Shown here: piece after piece, positions 9,001-22,255 of the stretch
How positions within the stretch are numbered: the first letter of the stretch is position 1
How the letters are laid out: each line of letters begins with the position of its first letter
NCBI RefSeq assembly: GCF_949987515.2
Contig: NC_082691.1
Coordinates: 59,899,740-59,963,739, forward strand
From: Delphinus delphis
Taxonomy: Eukaryota > Chordata > Mammalia > Artiodactyla > Delphinidae
DNA: 64,000 nt
Direction of reading: 5' to 3'
Notes under the pieces: model-generated
The model's database searches: none
Told to the model about the DNA's origin: nothing
What the model saw: only the letters and a program-made list of their open reading frames with translations
Position numbers and translations under genes: made by a program

Positions 9001-11510
9001 CAAGTCAAGTATGGGAACCCTAGCAGTAATACTGAATGGACTCCAGTAACTGGCAATCGACATGCCGATTTTGTGTTCCACGTTAGAGGAAGAAACAAAA
9101 AAAAGGATATGTTTTAAAAAGGGTGAATTGACCTTTCACATTTGATTTCTTTTTTAAAAAAGAGATCCAACAGTACATATCTAGGAGGTGGCAGATAGCT
9201 TCATCGTATGATAGCAGTCGTGTGGGAGTGTGTGTGTCTGTATGTATAAGAAAGGAAGGGGAGTTGAAAGGACTAGAAATGAACTCCTTTGTCTTGCTGA
9301 GAGAAATATAACATTACAGCCTAACGTGGTGAAGGACCCTGAAGATGAAAAGCGCGGTGTATAAGTGTTAAGTGTTGTTATTCTCCCCTAGGACCTAAAT
9401 CTGACTCATTATGCTGATGCAGCAATAGCAAATTAGGGCATTTCCATGCTCTAGAATTCCTACCCAAATGATGAAAAGTGCAGTCTATTCCCAGAGGGTG
9501 TTGACTGTTTAACACATGGGAACAGGGGACAAGCTACAATCTTAAGATCTTGGATCCCAGCTCAACAGGAGTCATGGAACAGGGCATGGCCAGGTCAGCC
9601 TCAGCTCAGAAAAATCGGCTGCTCAATCTGATTAAATTCTGTACCTGGAAATCATGTCACCGGACACTACCAGTTACTTGAGGAGAGAGGGCGCAGAAAG
9701 GGAGGCGCTTTGCCTTCGTTACAGTCTTGCTCTATCAGCTACTATCAGGCATGGCTGCTCTCTGGGGAAGATGTGAGTGGCATTGTGTGAGTGGCTGCTG
9801 GGTGGGAAATAAAAGATACCAAGTTGAGCGAACTTGCAACAGCTGATGTTTCCGGTTATGTTAACATGTTGCTTCTATGATATTTGTGTAATACGATCCC
9901 CCACCCCAGAAGTCTGGAGAAAAAGAAACATTCTGAAACCTAAACTTGGTTTTATTGAGGTTTTGCAAATGTCACCATGTTTGCTAAATCCTAGTAGATG
10001 AGATTGTTTTTTATCTTTTTGGCTTTTTTTTTTTTTTTTTCAATCAGCATGACTGAAAGGAAACACCCATTGGCAACGTCATTGAGAGATGACAACCTAT
10101 TTCTTCCCCTACCCCAATAACTGGAAAATCTAACCCTTATACCATAAGAATTCTCTTGTCCTCCCCCTCCATTTCAGCACACTACAAATGTAAAGCGCTT
10201 TCAGCTCTCTCCTTATAGGTTTAAATTGTGCTCTCAGCCTAGATGGAATTTGATGCTGGAAGAGAAGCTGGCTTGGTCTTTGCATCCCACTCAGTGGAAT
10301 GACTAAACCAGTGGATAAACTGGAAGCTATTTCATGAGTTTTAGTTCCCTGGGATTTAGGATTAACGAGTACAATCTTAACAGAGATTATTAAGAGTTGG
10401 TATCCACTTCCACATATGTCAGTGAATCATGATGTGATCTCAGGCTCAATTTTAAAACGGAATGGGAGAGAAAAAACAACTCATAGAGTTGGTTTCTTTT
10501 ATTTGTTTTTTGGTGGAAAGTCAGGGTATCCTCAAAGTTGCAAAATGCATCGTCTGTTGCCCTGCAAAGAGTGAGCACATAAAATCAAGTATCTTTGACG
10601 TGGATGATGAGGGAGGGAAGGCCCACGGCTCTGAGGAAAACTGACCCAGATGGGTACTGGGTGTTTGCTCATATCCTCCCTTGGACAGTTTGTATATTTG
10701 GCTAATTTGGACCTGAATGGATGAGTCTTCACAATCTAACTTTCACATTAAAGAGAAAATGTCTCTTGAGGCTGAGGGTTTACTTTCTAATGCTAAATCA
10801 TCTGGCAGTTCATGACCCTGCCCTCAGCCAGTGTTAGGAGCCAAATTAAAAGGGGGTGGTCACTGGTAATGGCAGATGAATGGCAGATGAATGGCCTGTG
10901 AGTGGCAGGTTTTATTGTTGTTCAGTGTTTTTTTTGGTGTAGGTTTTATTTATATTTGCTGTCACATGACATTTGTTCTGACAAGACTGAGGTCTCTGCC
11001 TGAGGTCTTTTTGAGAACCGATTATAAGGTTTTCAGAGGCTGAAGTTTGAATTAGAAAGTTTTGCATTCATCCCATGCAGTGATGGGTGTTCTCCTGTGA
11101 GATACTGATGTTTCCATTTGAAGCTGTGGAGTAGAAGAGATTTGGAGGACCGGATCCTAAGATACAACATGAAGATTGCTAGAGGAAGCTTGGCATTGAT
11201 TTTGGGAACGTCTATTTGTGTTGGAAATACTGCAGAATAAAATAGTATTTTCTTGCACCAGTATTTCCTATTCAGTTGTGACTGGGTATGGTAATAATCA
11301 AAGTATTTCTATAGTCAGGAAGCATATCTGACATGTGGGACATGTTGAACATGTTATTAATGATAATTTGATTTTGGTCCCACTAGTTAACAGGGAATAA
11401 TTATAGGTGGTTATGGCAGTACTACATTCCCATTTTAAATACAGAACAATAAACTATCGAGAGAGACAAAAAGAGTTGATAGGCGTCCACTAAGGGGGAC
11501 CAGTGACAGG
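9001..11510. other. Intron without recognised genes
   Basis: Mostly unique. There is a poly-T run at about 10026-10040 and a small imperfect 12-bp tandem (ggcagatgaat twice) near 10870-10892. No exon-like frame or named repeat was recognised. Confidence 0.6.
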
Positions 11511-11514
11511 GGGT

Positions 11515-11985
11515 GCATATCCTGGCTTTTATCCTACCTCTCTGACTGTGCTCCCTCTGCCTCCTTGTCTTTTGCTGTATCCACTTTCGGGTGGTTTCTG
11601 TTTACACCTTCTCTTCAGAAAACTTGTACATTCTCATAACCTAGCAATCAACTCCACCCAACAATTCCTTTATCTGTCCTCACCGTGAATATTCATCTCT
11701 ACTCTCCAGCTGTTACCAGCATTACCACTTGAAGATGCCGCTGCTGTTTGTAACGTACTGTGCCCAGAACTGTGCTCAAGGCTTTCCTGCAGAAACTCAT
11801 TGCCATGTCTAAACCCCCCCACCTGCCTCTGAGTCTGTCAGAGACATAGTTCATCCACCTCAGGAGGCAGCTTTGCCTTCCCTCCCTCCTTTGCACCCCA
11901 TCAGCTTCCTTAGGCCAGAATCCTCATCTCTTCTCTTTATTTTCCATTTCTATCACCTCAAGTCTAGCCCATCATCACTTCCTGC
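11515..11985 (+). mobile_element. Probable decayed L2-type LINE fragment
   Basis: Pyrimidine-rich plus-strand sequence such as ggcttttatcctacctctctgactgtgctccc, together with later cctcaagtctagcccatcatc, resembles the sense strand of the L2 ORF2 region. It is too diverged for a firm boundary. Confidence 0.45.
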
Positions 11986-12368
11986 TGAGTTACCTACCGC
12001 TGCACATTCCAAGAAAATGTTTTGACCTCTAACCCAACTTTAAAGAAATACCTAGAATTACGTATTATCGCAAAATTGAATGTATTTTTTAATAAGTGAA
12101 AACAAACCGAAATATTTAGATGTAAAAAAAAAATTGTTCTTGAAAGTGTTTGCCTCTCACTTGTGGTTAAGTTGAAAGTTCCTCCAAGTACTGTCATTGT
12201 TAAAAGGTAGAGGGGTTGGTGTGGGATGTCATCAGTATAAAAGGGAGTGCTTTGGGAGCTGTTAAACTGCAATCTTGATTCTAGGAGATTCTATGCATGG
12301 AATGCATCTAAAAGGACCAAAGCAGGGATGGGGGTGGGATGGGGAGGGGCACTTAAAAACTGAGTCAC

Positions 12369-12593
12369 GGGTTTCCCTGGTGGCTCAGTGGTTGAGAGTC
12401 TGCCTGCCTATGCAGGGGACATGGGTTCGTGCCCCGGTCTGGGAGGATCCCACATGCCGCGGAGCGGCTGGGCCCGTGAGCCATGGCCGCTGGGCCTGCG
12501 TGTCCGGAGCCGGTGCTCCGCAACGCGAGAGGCCACAACAGTGAGAGGCCTGCGTACCGCAAAACAAACAAACAAATAAAAACAACAACAACA
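12369..12593 (+). mobile_element. CHR-type SINE (short form), sense to CREB5
   Basis: Plus-strand copy: head gtttccctggtggctcagtgg (box A), box B gggttcgtgccccgg at about 12423-12437, body to gcgtaccgcaaaac, then an A-rich tail with CAAA/CAA interruptions to 12593. The target-site duplication aaaaactgagtcac is at 12355-12368 and 12594-12607. It is nested inside an older L1 3' end, and is the only one of nine SINEs in CREB5 sense orientation. Confidence 0.96.
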
Positions 12594-12607
12594 AAAAACT
12601 GAGTCAC

Positions 12608-12680
12608 TCTGCTATACAGCAGAGATTGGCACAGCATTGTAAATCAACTAGATTTCAATAAAAAAAAAAATTTAAAAAGA
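12608..12680 (+). mobile_element. L1 3' terminus, sense orientation
   Basis: ctgctatacagcagagattggcacagcattgtaaatcaactagatttcaataaaaaaaaaa is the cetartiodactyl L1 3' end with poly-A signal and tail. It is interrupted on the left by the SINE at 12369: the bases aaaaactgagtcac before the SINE belong to the same L1 tail. It is the only young L1 piece on the plus strand. Confidence 0.85.
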
Positions 12681-15600
12681 CTAAGAAAAGGAACTAAAAA
12701 TGGCCCAAAACACAATGGAGCCCTGAAGCTCTTCAGGCAACATCATCAACCCAGACTCGGGTTGTGAAGATCGCTTGTTTGGCCTGCCTTCCCATCAGGC
12801 GGGCTTACTGTAGCTGATAATTAGTCCAATTGGATTATTTGGCTGGGAGGCTCCTCACTAAAATAATTACGAAGCTCAGCTTTAAGAGCCGAAAAAAGGG
12901 CAGCTTTTCCCAGCTGGAGACTTTCTCATCAGGGTGCTTTCTCTGTTTGGGGGTTGGGTTGGGATCTCAGCTGGTTAAAATCACTCCTTACCTGTCCTGA
13001 GGCAGGCAAGCCAGGCTGGGATTTCAAGGTATTAACCCAAATGGAATCACAATGGCGAATGGACGCTCTCCTCTGAAGGAATCCATTTCCAGCTGTGAGT
13101 AATTCAGGACTTGCAACCCACCAGACTCCCGCGGCAGTGGGTGTGTACCTGGGGCCAGGAGGCTTTTGCATCTGCCTAGGGAGCATGTCCTGTCCTCCGC
13201 GAGGCCCTGCATTCATGCTCCCGAAAGCAAGCAGGAAAACAGATCGGTTTTCTGGGCTGGATTAAAACAAAATGACTAAAAGATGAAGCTTCCGTTCTGG
13301 GCAAAAAAAACAACGCTCACATTTAGAAAATTGGACCACATGTTAGCCGCACTGAGCATCTGCAGCTAAGAATCACTTACCTGGGCCCCTCACAGAGATG
13401 TGAGGAAAAAAATGACACCAGGAAAAGAGGAAAGGAAAAGAATATAATAATTACAAGAGTCTCTGCTTCCATCATCTCATAAATCCAGGTGAACATTAAG
13501 TATGGTTAAGAGCAGGTATGGGAGTGATTTACTCTGGGAACCCTGCTTTAGCATTTGTGTGCTGTTAAGTTATTTCCATATTGATAAGGCTGAGGCCAGG
13601 AACTGGGATTCCACACATTCCTCCTGTCCGTGTTGCCAGCGTGTTGGCTGTCGACTCAAACCTGGGGTGCGGTGTCTGATTTTAGTACTAGAACCCTGGA
13701 GGAACAGTTTCCTTGTCCTTAACCCAACTTCCACCAAAACCCAAAAGCCTAGGAAAGCTGATAAAACGGTGGATTTCCCCCCCGTACCACATTCCTACAC
13801 TTTGGGGAACTGGCCCTTCTGCTGACCCACAGAGGCTGGTTGGATTGGAGAGGAGGTCAGGCCTTCCCTGGGGTGGCCAGGCACAATCACCTGCTGGCTC
13901 CTCCCTCTTGGGCTGGGATGCTTCTCATATGCTAGGAATATTGGCTGCAGACTTCTCCAGAACGTAGCTGGGCTTCCCTTTGTTCCTTGCTTTCTGGGAT
14001 ATGAAAGGCTATTTTTAGCCTCTTCGAACCTGTGGCTCTTCCGTGTGATGGGGCCGGTTTCTCCTTTGGCTCTAGAGGGAAATGGAATGCCAGAAGGGCT
14101 TTACGCTCAGCATCTCCTCTAAGCGCATATTTTCTAATAAAACTCACTAGCGTTGGCAGAATCAGACTGTTGTGTATGGAGATGATATTTGGACTTTTTG
14201 ACCTGAAGGCGAATGTGAGCTGTTTTACTGGACAGCTTTGGAGCTAGAAGGACGGATTGCCCCACCTGCAAGCTCTCCCTTCATTGTCCTGCATGCTGGG
14301 GGCTTCCCCAGTCTTCTCCGTGAAGCGGGGCAAACCCCGCATTTTGGGTTCAGCGTGGCTGCAGCCCAGGCATCCCTGGGATCTGAGTTACAGGCAGAGC
14401 ACACCATCTGTTATATGAAAACTTTGAAAGTTGATCACAGTGCTGACCGATCCTGCCTGAGTCGGGTGCCGGGCGCCGCCTTTCTCTGTGGCTTTATGTT
14501 TGGGTGGGGGCTTGTTTGGGCTCTGCAAACAGTCATGTCCCCAAAGAAGAAAAGCAGTCGTGTTTTGTGTGCCTGTCGGGTTGATTGACTACAGATGGTG
14601 CAGTGCCAAGCATTCCGAATCACAGCCGCTCTCAAAGAAGTCGTCCCCTTTCTGGCTTCTCCCGGTATGGTTTGTTATGCACAGAGCTTAGGAACTTTCC
14701 CAGAGGATTTACAAACGTGAGGCTATTGCTGGATTCGCTGGCACAGTTGGTCCAGGCATTCCTGTTGGTCCAGGCATTTCCACGGCAATGTAGAGCACAT
14801 GTGAGCGCCACCCTTCCAGCCCCATTTGGTTGGTCCCCAAGTGACCAGAAGGGAACAAGATGGTCCAGAATCCTGGCAGCCCCTTTTGTGGTGTGGTGTG
14901 CCAAAGTGCGACATACACTGTCATACCTCTGTGCTGCTCGTCCACCTGAAAACTGCCTCCCGACACCTCCTGCGCTAATCGCAACAGCTCCGGTGTGGAT
15001 TGTGAAGTAAGGCGGAGTGTTGTCTGAATTCAGGACGAGAGCAAGAAAACCAGACTCCATCCCTCATTCTCTAAAAGTCATGCATGACTTCATTTTCTCA
15101 CCGGTAAACCGGGCCTTTTAACTACCTTGGAGTTAAAAACATACATAGTTCAAATATATTGAGATCTGGAGCATAGAAAATAAAGCCAATTCCTAGGTAC
15201 ATGGTGTTAGATTCACATATTACTGCAACATCTCACCTCGTACATTCTTTCAGGTGACTGAAAGAAGTGTCCTAAAAGGGGTCCTGGGAACAGAATTCCA
15301 AGTCCACTTTCACAGAGACAGTAAGGCAGTGGTGACATCGCTGCCTGAAAGAACGTCTCTCCCCTTCATAGCAGGAGGAGGGGAAGAGCTCCTTATTCCA
15401 GATTTCTGCTAGATGTCTTTCTTTATTTGTATCATAATAATGCACATATACACAAGTACATGTCTTGGGCAAAGTGGGCCATCAGGCTTTGTGAATAATT
15501 CCTTGCTTTTCTGACCATTACCTAGTAGTGCCTACCATGTGCAATTCAACACCAGTTTTAATGACATTTGATGTCCAAGTACAGCTGCCTGCTGCCCTCT

Positions 15601-17295
15601 GTGAAGGTGGCACGCCTGATTTGCCCATCAGCTGGGTGTGAACTTAGGAGTGATTTCCCATTAGTGGTGATGGATTTGCACGGATCCAAACACACACACC
15701 CGCCCATGGACCCCCTTTTGTGACCAGAAGCACATATTGCCAGACAGCTGGCCAGGGCCAGGGGTGCAGTCTGTGATCACAGGAGGGAGGAGCTGCTCTG
15801 ACCTCATTAGTGCCGTTCTTCTAATTGAGGGTCTAACACTCACAGACTACAGCTACCCATGCCGCACTCCTAATACAATGGACTGGTATATTTTACAGAA
15901 AACAATCTGTTAACAATACTGATGGAGTAGTCCAAGCACTATTTTCTCTTCTGAGATTTTAAAATTTGCCCTTCCTAACGTCTTCTGCCTTTTAACAAAA
16001 TCTCACCATACCTCAGCAAACTTGCCTAAATCGTGAAACAGTGGTTTGTTGCTGTGAAAGAACTCTGAGATTGCACATTTCTGTTTCAGTCAAACTGAAA
16101 GAAGCTCCTTGAGAAGCTCCTGTAGAATGGGGGACATCCTATATGTCTCTGATCTTAGCGTTCGGGTGGGTGTTAGGAGGTAGAATGTGAATGAGGCTTT
16201 GTGTGTATGTTAGGAATGGCTTGAAAGTAAGTTCGCCACTAAAATACTTTCCTTGGATGCTTTGTGGGATTTATTCAGCTCATCCTCCTGGACTCACTGG
16301 CTTTTAATCAAAGAGTAAATAATCACTCCAACAGAGCCATGCCCTGTACACATGAAATGTTTGACTCGGTACAGTTTTCAAACATCCGTTTACGGCTTAC
16401 TGTGCTCATAACTCTTTCACCCAGTTCCTCCTCCTTCATTTGGAAGTCCTAGCCCCGACTTCCTCATCCCCTGCCCGGGGTGTTTGTGAAGCCCCTTTAA
16501 TCTGTGCCGCTGAGACCATCTGACATATTAGCCAGCCGGAGAATGAGGTCCCGACCAAGATGACTAATATTTGCATTCGTCTTTCCGTTCTGTAGAAAAG
16601 AAGAAAGAGACCAATTCTGATTCTTAAAGTGGTCCTCATTTTCCACACCCCCTGGCAGAGGTAACCTGTCCTTGTGCCAAATGCCTTTCCCAACAGCTGT
16701 TTGGTGATTCTGTGTCACCGGGCTCACTGTAAAATCAGGCATATCCTTTTAATTACCTGTTCATATTTCAGCCATGCCGAACTCCATGGCACAGAGAGAG
16801 GGGAGAAACCTTCATTGTAATGGATTTTTAGTAAGACTATCTCGGAGATAAGAGTCCTAAATCTTGGCAGGCTCTTTAGAGCACACACTTTGTGATTGCA
16901 CACAAATTCTTGGCTCCCTAGAGCTGTGTTGTAAGTGAAGTGCACTGCACGGGGCTGGGTAATAAGATACTGCAGATACATTTGAGAGCAAGGTACACTT
17001 TTGCTTTATTTATGAAGATAGACATGCTGGTTGAGGGCTTAATCACAGCTGATAAATCATTTTAAGAAAGCCTATTAGAACCATATGCTGATTTTTTTGC
17101 ATTAATATAGTGTGTCTGTTTCCAGTCTAATAAGACAGGGTTTTCTCTCATGCTCTCTGTGTTTCTCCAGTGTGGACTATTTATCTGTTTAAGTGGTATC
17201 ACTCGTGTGGGAGCATTTATCTCTTTAAGAGGTACCATTAATAAAATAAGGTGAAAGGAAAGGGGGAAGGAAACATGAGTGAAAGGGCCCATTGC
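12681..17295. other. Low-repeat intron, possible regulatory content
   Basis: I recognise no named transposon over about 4.6 kb, unusual for this window. Several short frames overlap at 13.5-15.1 kb in a relatively GC-rich stretch, but none resembles a protein family, and they overlap on both strands. An 18-bp imperfect tandem lies at 14746-14781 (gttggtccaggcattcct). TAATTA homeodomain-type cores occur at 12818-12823 and 12864-12869. Confidence 0.55.
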
Positions 17296-17302
17296 ACAAT
17301 GC

Positions 17303-17347
17303 CTGTGTGTGTGTGTGTGTTTGTGCGTGTGCGTGTGCATGTGTGTT
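17303..17347. repeat. (TG)n microsatellite
   Basis: An interrupted TG run with TT and CG interruptions (tgtgtgtgtttgtgcgtgtgcgtgtgcatgtgtg). Confidence 0.9.
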
Positions 17348-18227
17348 TATGGTATTACAAAGGAAAGAGTCAAAAAGCTGAGAACAGGAAACATCTCAAT
17401 TAGAGTTTCGGAAAACCGTGGATTGGTCTTCACTCGGCATAAGGTAGTCATTTCAGCCCAGGTGGTTATAATACTATAGTAAAAGATTATCTGAATATGG
17501 GTGGGGGGGTGGAGTGTGCACTGACATTTTGGTTACCTCACTTCTCCCCAAGCTAGCAGAGGTCTGCCCCAGGAACAGGTCCCAAGGCTCTTTAATGAGA
17601 GCCATATTGGGGCTCCAACTCGGAGCCAAGTTCTGTTTTTCGCTAATTGCAGGGGTGCCTTGCAGATCTTTTCTATTATTTCCTGATTATACCCCTGCTC
17701 TTTTTATTATCTTGCCAAAATTCAAACAGTAATAATTGCATGATTTATTGTTTATTTATAACCCCTTCTACTGTGTCAATCACTGTATTAAATAGATTTT
17801 TAAAACAGCAGTGGCTTTTACCAAATGACTATATTTCTTTTACCTTCCACAGAGAAGCCATGCATGGTGAATCTCACTTGGTATTCCTCAGAGTGCTTCC
17901 ATGGCCCTCCCTCTCCAGAATCCTGTCTTTCTGACCGTATAAATAAGGGCTGGTTTTGGTGCACAGAGAGAGCTTGCGTGCCAGGAAGATGTTTTAGGAA
18001 AGGATATTAATTTATCCTTTAGGAGTATATCCAGGTTTGGGTTATATGACTCCTAAGTTTCTTTCCAACTCACAGTTTCCACGATTCTCTGAAAACTGCG
18101 TTTAGAGATAAGGATACGTGAAAAGCCCATTTTATACGAATTTAAACATAGTGGGGAAACCTGACACCAAATTACTAGAAATTGAGATTATGAACTAGTA
18201 ATCATAAAATTCACTACCATTCACTTA
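17348..18227. other. Intron without recognised genes
   Basis: Unique AT-rich sequence. Frames up to 95 codons (17647-17934) show no domain. Confidence 0.55.
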
Positions 18228-18405
18228 GGGGTCCCTACTATTTGTCAGGCATGGTGCTAGAAGTTTTGTTTACATTATTCCCTGATTGTTGCAACAATCT
18301 TATGAGATAATTGTTTTTACCTTCATTTAACGTAATAAGAAGTTAAAGCTTAGGAGTTTAAATAATTTGCTGAAAGCCACAAAGCTTGGAAGTTACAGAT
18401 CCAGT
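18228..18405 (-). repeat. MIR SINE fragment
   Basis: tactatttgtcaggcatggtgctag, then cttatgagataattg, then gaagttaaagcttaggag and aatttgctgaaagccaca follow the MIR reverse complement. Confidence 0.75.
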
Positions 18406-19544
18406 ATTTGTACATAGGACTGTCTGCTGGAAAATTCCTGTGCTTCCCACTACTTCAGCCTCTTCCTATCTTTATTTCCTTATGGTACCTGTATATTTTA
18501 ATATACCTGCTAATTTACTTTAAAAAAAAGTTCGGTGGAAGCTTTGCAAAACATCAAGCTCTGCTTGATCTCCACAAACACATGAAAAAATCTTGACTGC
18601 ACCCACTCTATCCTGGTCTTTAAAAATTCTTCTGTAGGCCCCCAGTCTCAGCCCCAAATTCTTCCGTGTTCTGTAGCTGCGGCTGCAGCAGCACAGCTGG
18701 CCCTGAAACCTCAGGAAAAAGGCAGCTTCTCTTCATAATGCATTTTTCAATGTCACTGAGGGCATGCAGTCCACCACCACCTCCCTACTCACCAAAATAC
18801 ATTAATTCCCGGTCCAAACCAGACCTGGGACCATCTCTAGTGTTGTGTAACATCCTCCTATGAGATATTTCCTTCCTTGCTTGCTCCTAGTGACCACTGC
18901 TTTCCTGGAGTAAGATGAACATTTGCCGAGTGGAGCTGTATTTGGAGCCTACATTAAATTCTAATAGAGTAATACCTGCTTGAATGCCCCCGAGGAGAGC
19001 ACACTTAGGAGAATGCTGCTATGGTATCTTAGGACATTGCCTTGGACTGGGGGGGACGGTGGTTGCTACACCATTATTTCTGGGTGTCATAGGAATTTGG
19101 GCAGTAGGATAGAGTAATTTCTAATACGTAGGCTGTGGTCAGCGTTATATATTTAAACGTTTGATTTTAAAGGAAAGCTTTGTCGTGCACCTTCGCTCCA
19201 CCCCCAACTTCCACCCCTGGAAATGTTTCTATTATGTCCTCCCAATTCAAGCCAACAAACTTTATTGACGGCTTAAGATGTCCCAGGTGCTGTGCTAGGG
19301 GGACCAGGTGCCAAGGCTGTGTTCTGTAGGGGAGCTGCTAGTCTGAGGGTACAGGGGGAAGCTTGGCTTTCTTGATGGGTCCTAAGCTCCTCTGGAATCA
19401 CAGGTACAATAGAAATGGCAATGACTGTGGCTACTCAGTTTAGCTGCATATTCCTCATGACCTGACCCTGACTTAATTTACCAGTTTTCTCTTTTGTGTT
19501 ATTTTCTCTCTTGTGTCTTTTCTGTTCCAGGAAAATGGAATAAG
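18406..19544. other. Intron with minor L2/MIR-like remnant
   Basis: Mostly unique. At about 19248-19330, aacaaactttattgacggcttaagatgtcccaggtgctgtgctag resembles the terminal part of L2 or MIR on the minus strand. Confidence 0.45.
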
Positions 19545-19960
19545 TCTCCCTTCCCTAAACCTATCTGTGTCTTCCCCACCTCACTGTGCTCTTGCCCACA
19601 ACAGTTATCTCTACCTGGAAGGTGTTCCTCTCCCCTTATCTTTGACCAAATCTAACCCATTCATAAAAGCCTATGTCAGATGCCACCCCCATGAAGCCTT
19701 CTCTGATCCCCCCTCACCTGATGTAACCTGGGCCTCCCCGAATTCCCACATTACTTTTCAAGCACTTCTTGTGGCACTTCTACCTGCCTATGTCATGTTC
19801 TCCTATTCGCTGCATTCTCCTCTCTCCCCTCGACTGTAAGCCGTGTTGTTGCAAGGCACTGCCTAGCCCCTTCTGTCACTCCCAGCACCATTGCCTCACA
19901 CATGGAAGAAGCTCCATGAAGAATTATTGGAATGGGTGAATGAATGAACATAAACGCATG
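19545..19960 (+). mobile_element. Probable L2 LINE 3' fragment
   Basis: Sequence such as tatctctacctggaaggtgttcctctcc, tgccacccccatgaagccttctctgatcccc and gaattattggaatgggtgaatgaatgaac parallels the sense-strand L2 3' end (…tggaatgctcttcc…gaggccttccctgacc…ttgaatgaatgaa). Confidence 0.65.
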
Positions 19961-20362
19961 AATGAATGTCCTTATACAGCAAGATTACTTTACCTGGTTT
20001 ATCCGAGGCAAGGAGAACTGAAGGGCCTTGTACGGCACTTTGAGAGGTCTCTTAAAGCGTTTCAGTATCCATTTTCTTTTCAAGAAATTTGCTAATCCAT
20101 GAAGGAGCTAGGATGACTGAGGATGAAAAATACCCAGCAACATAGTTATTGGTTAATAGTATACCGTGTAGAGAATCTTGAATTGAAAGCAAGGAGGCTT
20201 GGAATGAGGAATTCATCTTTTCATTCAGCAGTGTTTTATATGTGTCAGTCATTGGGATGCAATAAGATATCACTTAAAATGCCAGCACTTATAATAAAGT
20301 GTGACAAGTGTTTCGTACCATAATAGTAAAATAGGACTAAACTAAGGATTTCCTAATGCAGT

Positions 20363-20364
<2 letters not shown>

Positions 20365-20406
<42 letters not shown>
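20365..20406. repeat. (TG)n microsatellite
   Basis: Uninterrupted GT repeat of roughly 21 units between tagagt and atgtgg. Confidence 0.95.
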
Positions 20407-20407
<1 letters not shown>

Positions 20408-20444
20408 TGTGGGGAGAGTGGTAAGTTAGGTTAAGTAACGTAAC

Positions 20445-20575
20445 ATTATGAGCCTTGGTCTTCTCATCTGTAAAATGGTGATAATAATTATTTATCTCAT
20501 AAAGTGTTGCTGATGGCAAACAAAGTCCCCTATGTAAAGCACTGTAACGTATATGCAGTGGTGCTCAATAATTCT
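20445..20575 (+). repeat. MIR SINE fragment
   Basis: gccttggtcttctcatctgtaaaatggtgataataatt, then aaagcactg and tgctcaataattcttg match the MIR 3' half. Confidence 0.8.
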
Positions 20576-21897
20576 TGTTTTCTTCCCCTTCACTATATGT
20601 ATACCCAAGGCTGCTGAGACCTTAGTGCCAAATCTGCGGTGGGAAACTAAGCAAATACTCTATGCCCATAATTTTTCCTGGATTTTAGGTGGTAGTTGTG
20701 ACTCAGAAGTCCCTTTCATCATTGCAATGGGCCAAGAGACTAAAACCTTCCAAAGCCTTTAGTCAAAACTCGGAGGTGGGTTTGGTGTCTATGATCCGTA
20801 CCCAGCAGGAGACAGTCTTCTGTTGTTACAGGTGATTCTTATATAAATCCAGAGTCTTAGGGCTTCCCCAACATTTTCTTTCACAACCCAGGTAGTGAGT
20901 ATACCCACTATTTATTTTTAGGAAGGTTTGGCAGATGTTGGCTAGGCTGATTTCCAGGTCAGAAAAAATGTTCAAGGATGCTTTCTTCCGAGCAATGTAG
21001 TAGAAGTTCCCATGGGGCAGATGGAAATGAAACCGTAACATCTTTAGAACACACTCACCCATTCCTCAGTTACTTATCCGCAAAATTGCTGATCCTGTGG
21101 ATACCATCTCATTTTGTCTTTTTTGGCATTTGAATAGCTTCCTGGAACGATGTGCTTCTTCCAGCATCTGGGTGTTGAGGACCACCAGAGCTTTGGTTAC
21201 TACAGAACATTGTTGGTAAAGAAAAATAAAAATAAACCCTCTTTGGGGCAGGTTGAGTTCATGTTTTAGGCAAGTTTGGCCTGATTGGAGAAAACAGTCT
21301 GCATGGCCAAGTGGACTGGCCATGCTGGCCATTTCAGGGCCAGCTATACACAAAAGAGGTGCCGCTTGCCTGCCACTCCTGGTCCTTCTGGGGTGGGTAG
21401 GAGAGAACATGGGTATTGCCTGGGTCCACACCAGCTTGGAGCAAAGGCCCTGAATCATACAGTTCACTCCTTCTTGCTTTCTTTTTTGTCACAAATATTA
21501 CAGATGCAGAGACCCTCAATTCTCTACTTGTGGTATCTGATTTATCCATACCTTATTACACCCCTTACCAAGAATGGGAAAACTGGGAAATAGTAAATCC
21601 ATGATGGGGGCAGAATGTTGACTCTTCCACCTTGTATCAAAGGAGGGCAACCCATGAGGGAGTTAGAGCTGAGACATGACAAATACCCTGGCCATTTGCA
21701 GTGAGAAATGCCAATATGGGCTTTTCCAGTTTCCAAGAACTAGTTTGGGACCATCACAACCACAATTACTATTATCCCTTCCTAAGTAAGAGCTGAAAGA
21801 CCAACTTTCTGCCCCAGTGAAAGCCTGTCTTCCTGTCTTTCCTTTTGCTACCAGAACCAAATAGCCAAAGGTCAGTGCCACACAAGTACTTCTATTT
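20576..21897. other. Intron without recognised genes
   Basis: Unique sequence. Overlapping frames at 21.1-21.6 kb (133 codons minus, 102 codons plus) contain nothing recognisable and are judged accidental. Confidence 0.55.
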
Positions 21898-22102
21898 CAG
21901 GGTTTACCAAAATGTCTTCCCTGGAAAACTACTCCTGAGAAATATACTGCATCAGAATCCCAGCATCACCAGCATCACCTGGGAACTTGCTAAAAAGATA
22001 GATTCTAGGACCCCACTCCAGACCAATTTGGTAAGTCTGGGTGTGGCAAGTCCCAAAGTAATGCTGATGCTGCTGGTCTGGAGACTACTTTGAAAATCAC
22101 TG
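21898..22102 (+). mobile_element. MER5A-type hAT DNA transposon remnant
   Basis: The sequence follows the MER5A pattern: left end cagggtttaccaaaatg, then gcatcagaatccc, catcacctgggaacttgctaaaaagatagatt, ggaccccactccaga, ggtaagtctggg, aatgctgatgctgctggtctgg and the right end tttgaaaatcactg. It is a short non-autonomous hAT (Charlie) derivative with imperfect terminal inverted repeats. Confidence 0.85.
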
Positions 22103-22255
22103 TTCTAAGGAAATGCTGCTCTAAGGATTCCTTTGTCAAGAGGTTCACTGTTCGTTTAATCTTACTCTTCTCTTGGGGATTCACAATGTACGTTGGCATT
22201 TTAAAGGCTTGAAGAGGTCCTGCGTGAAAGAGATCTTGCTCAACCCACCATTTTT

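Noticed and set aside
14232..15060. Overlapping frames of 91-142 codons as possible new exons
   Set aside because: Frames are open on both strands at once, have no recognisable domain and lack paired splice sites that I could support. Local GC content explains them.
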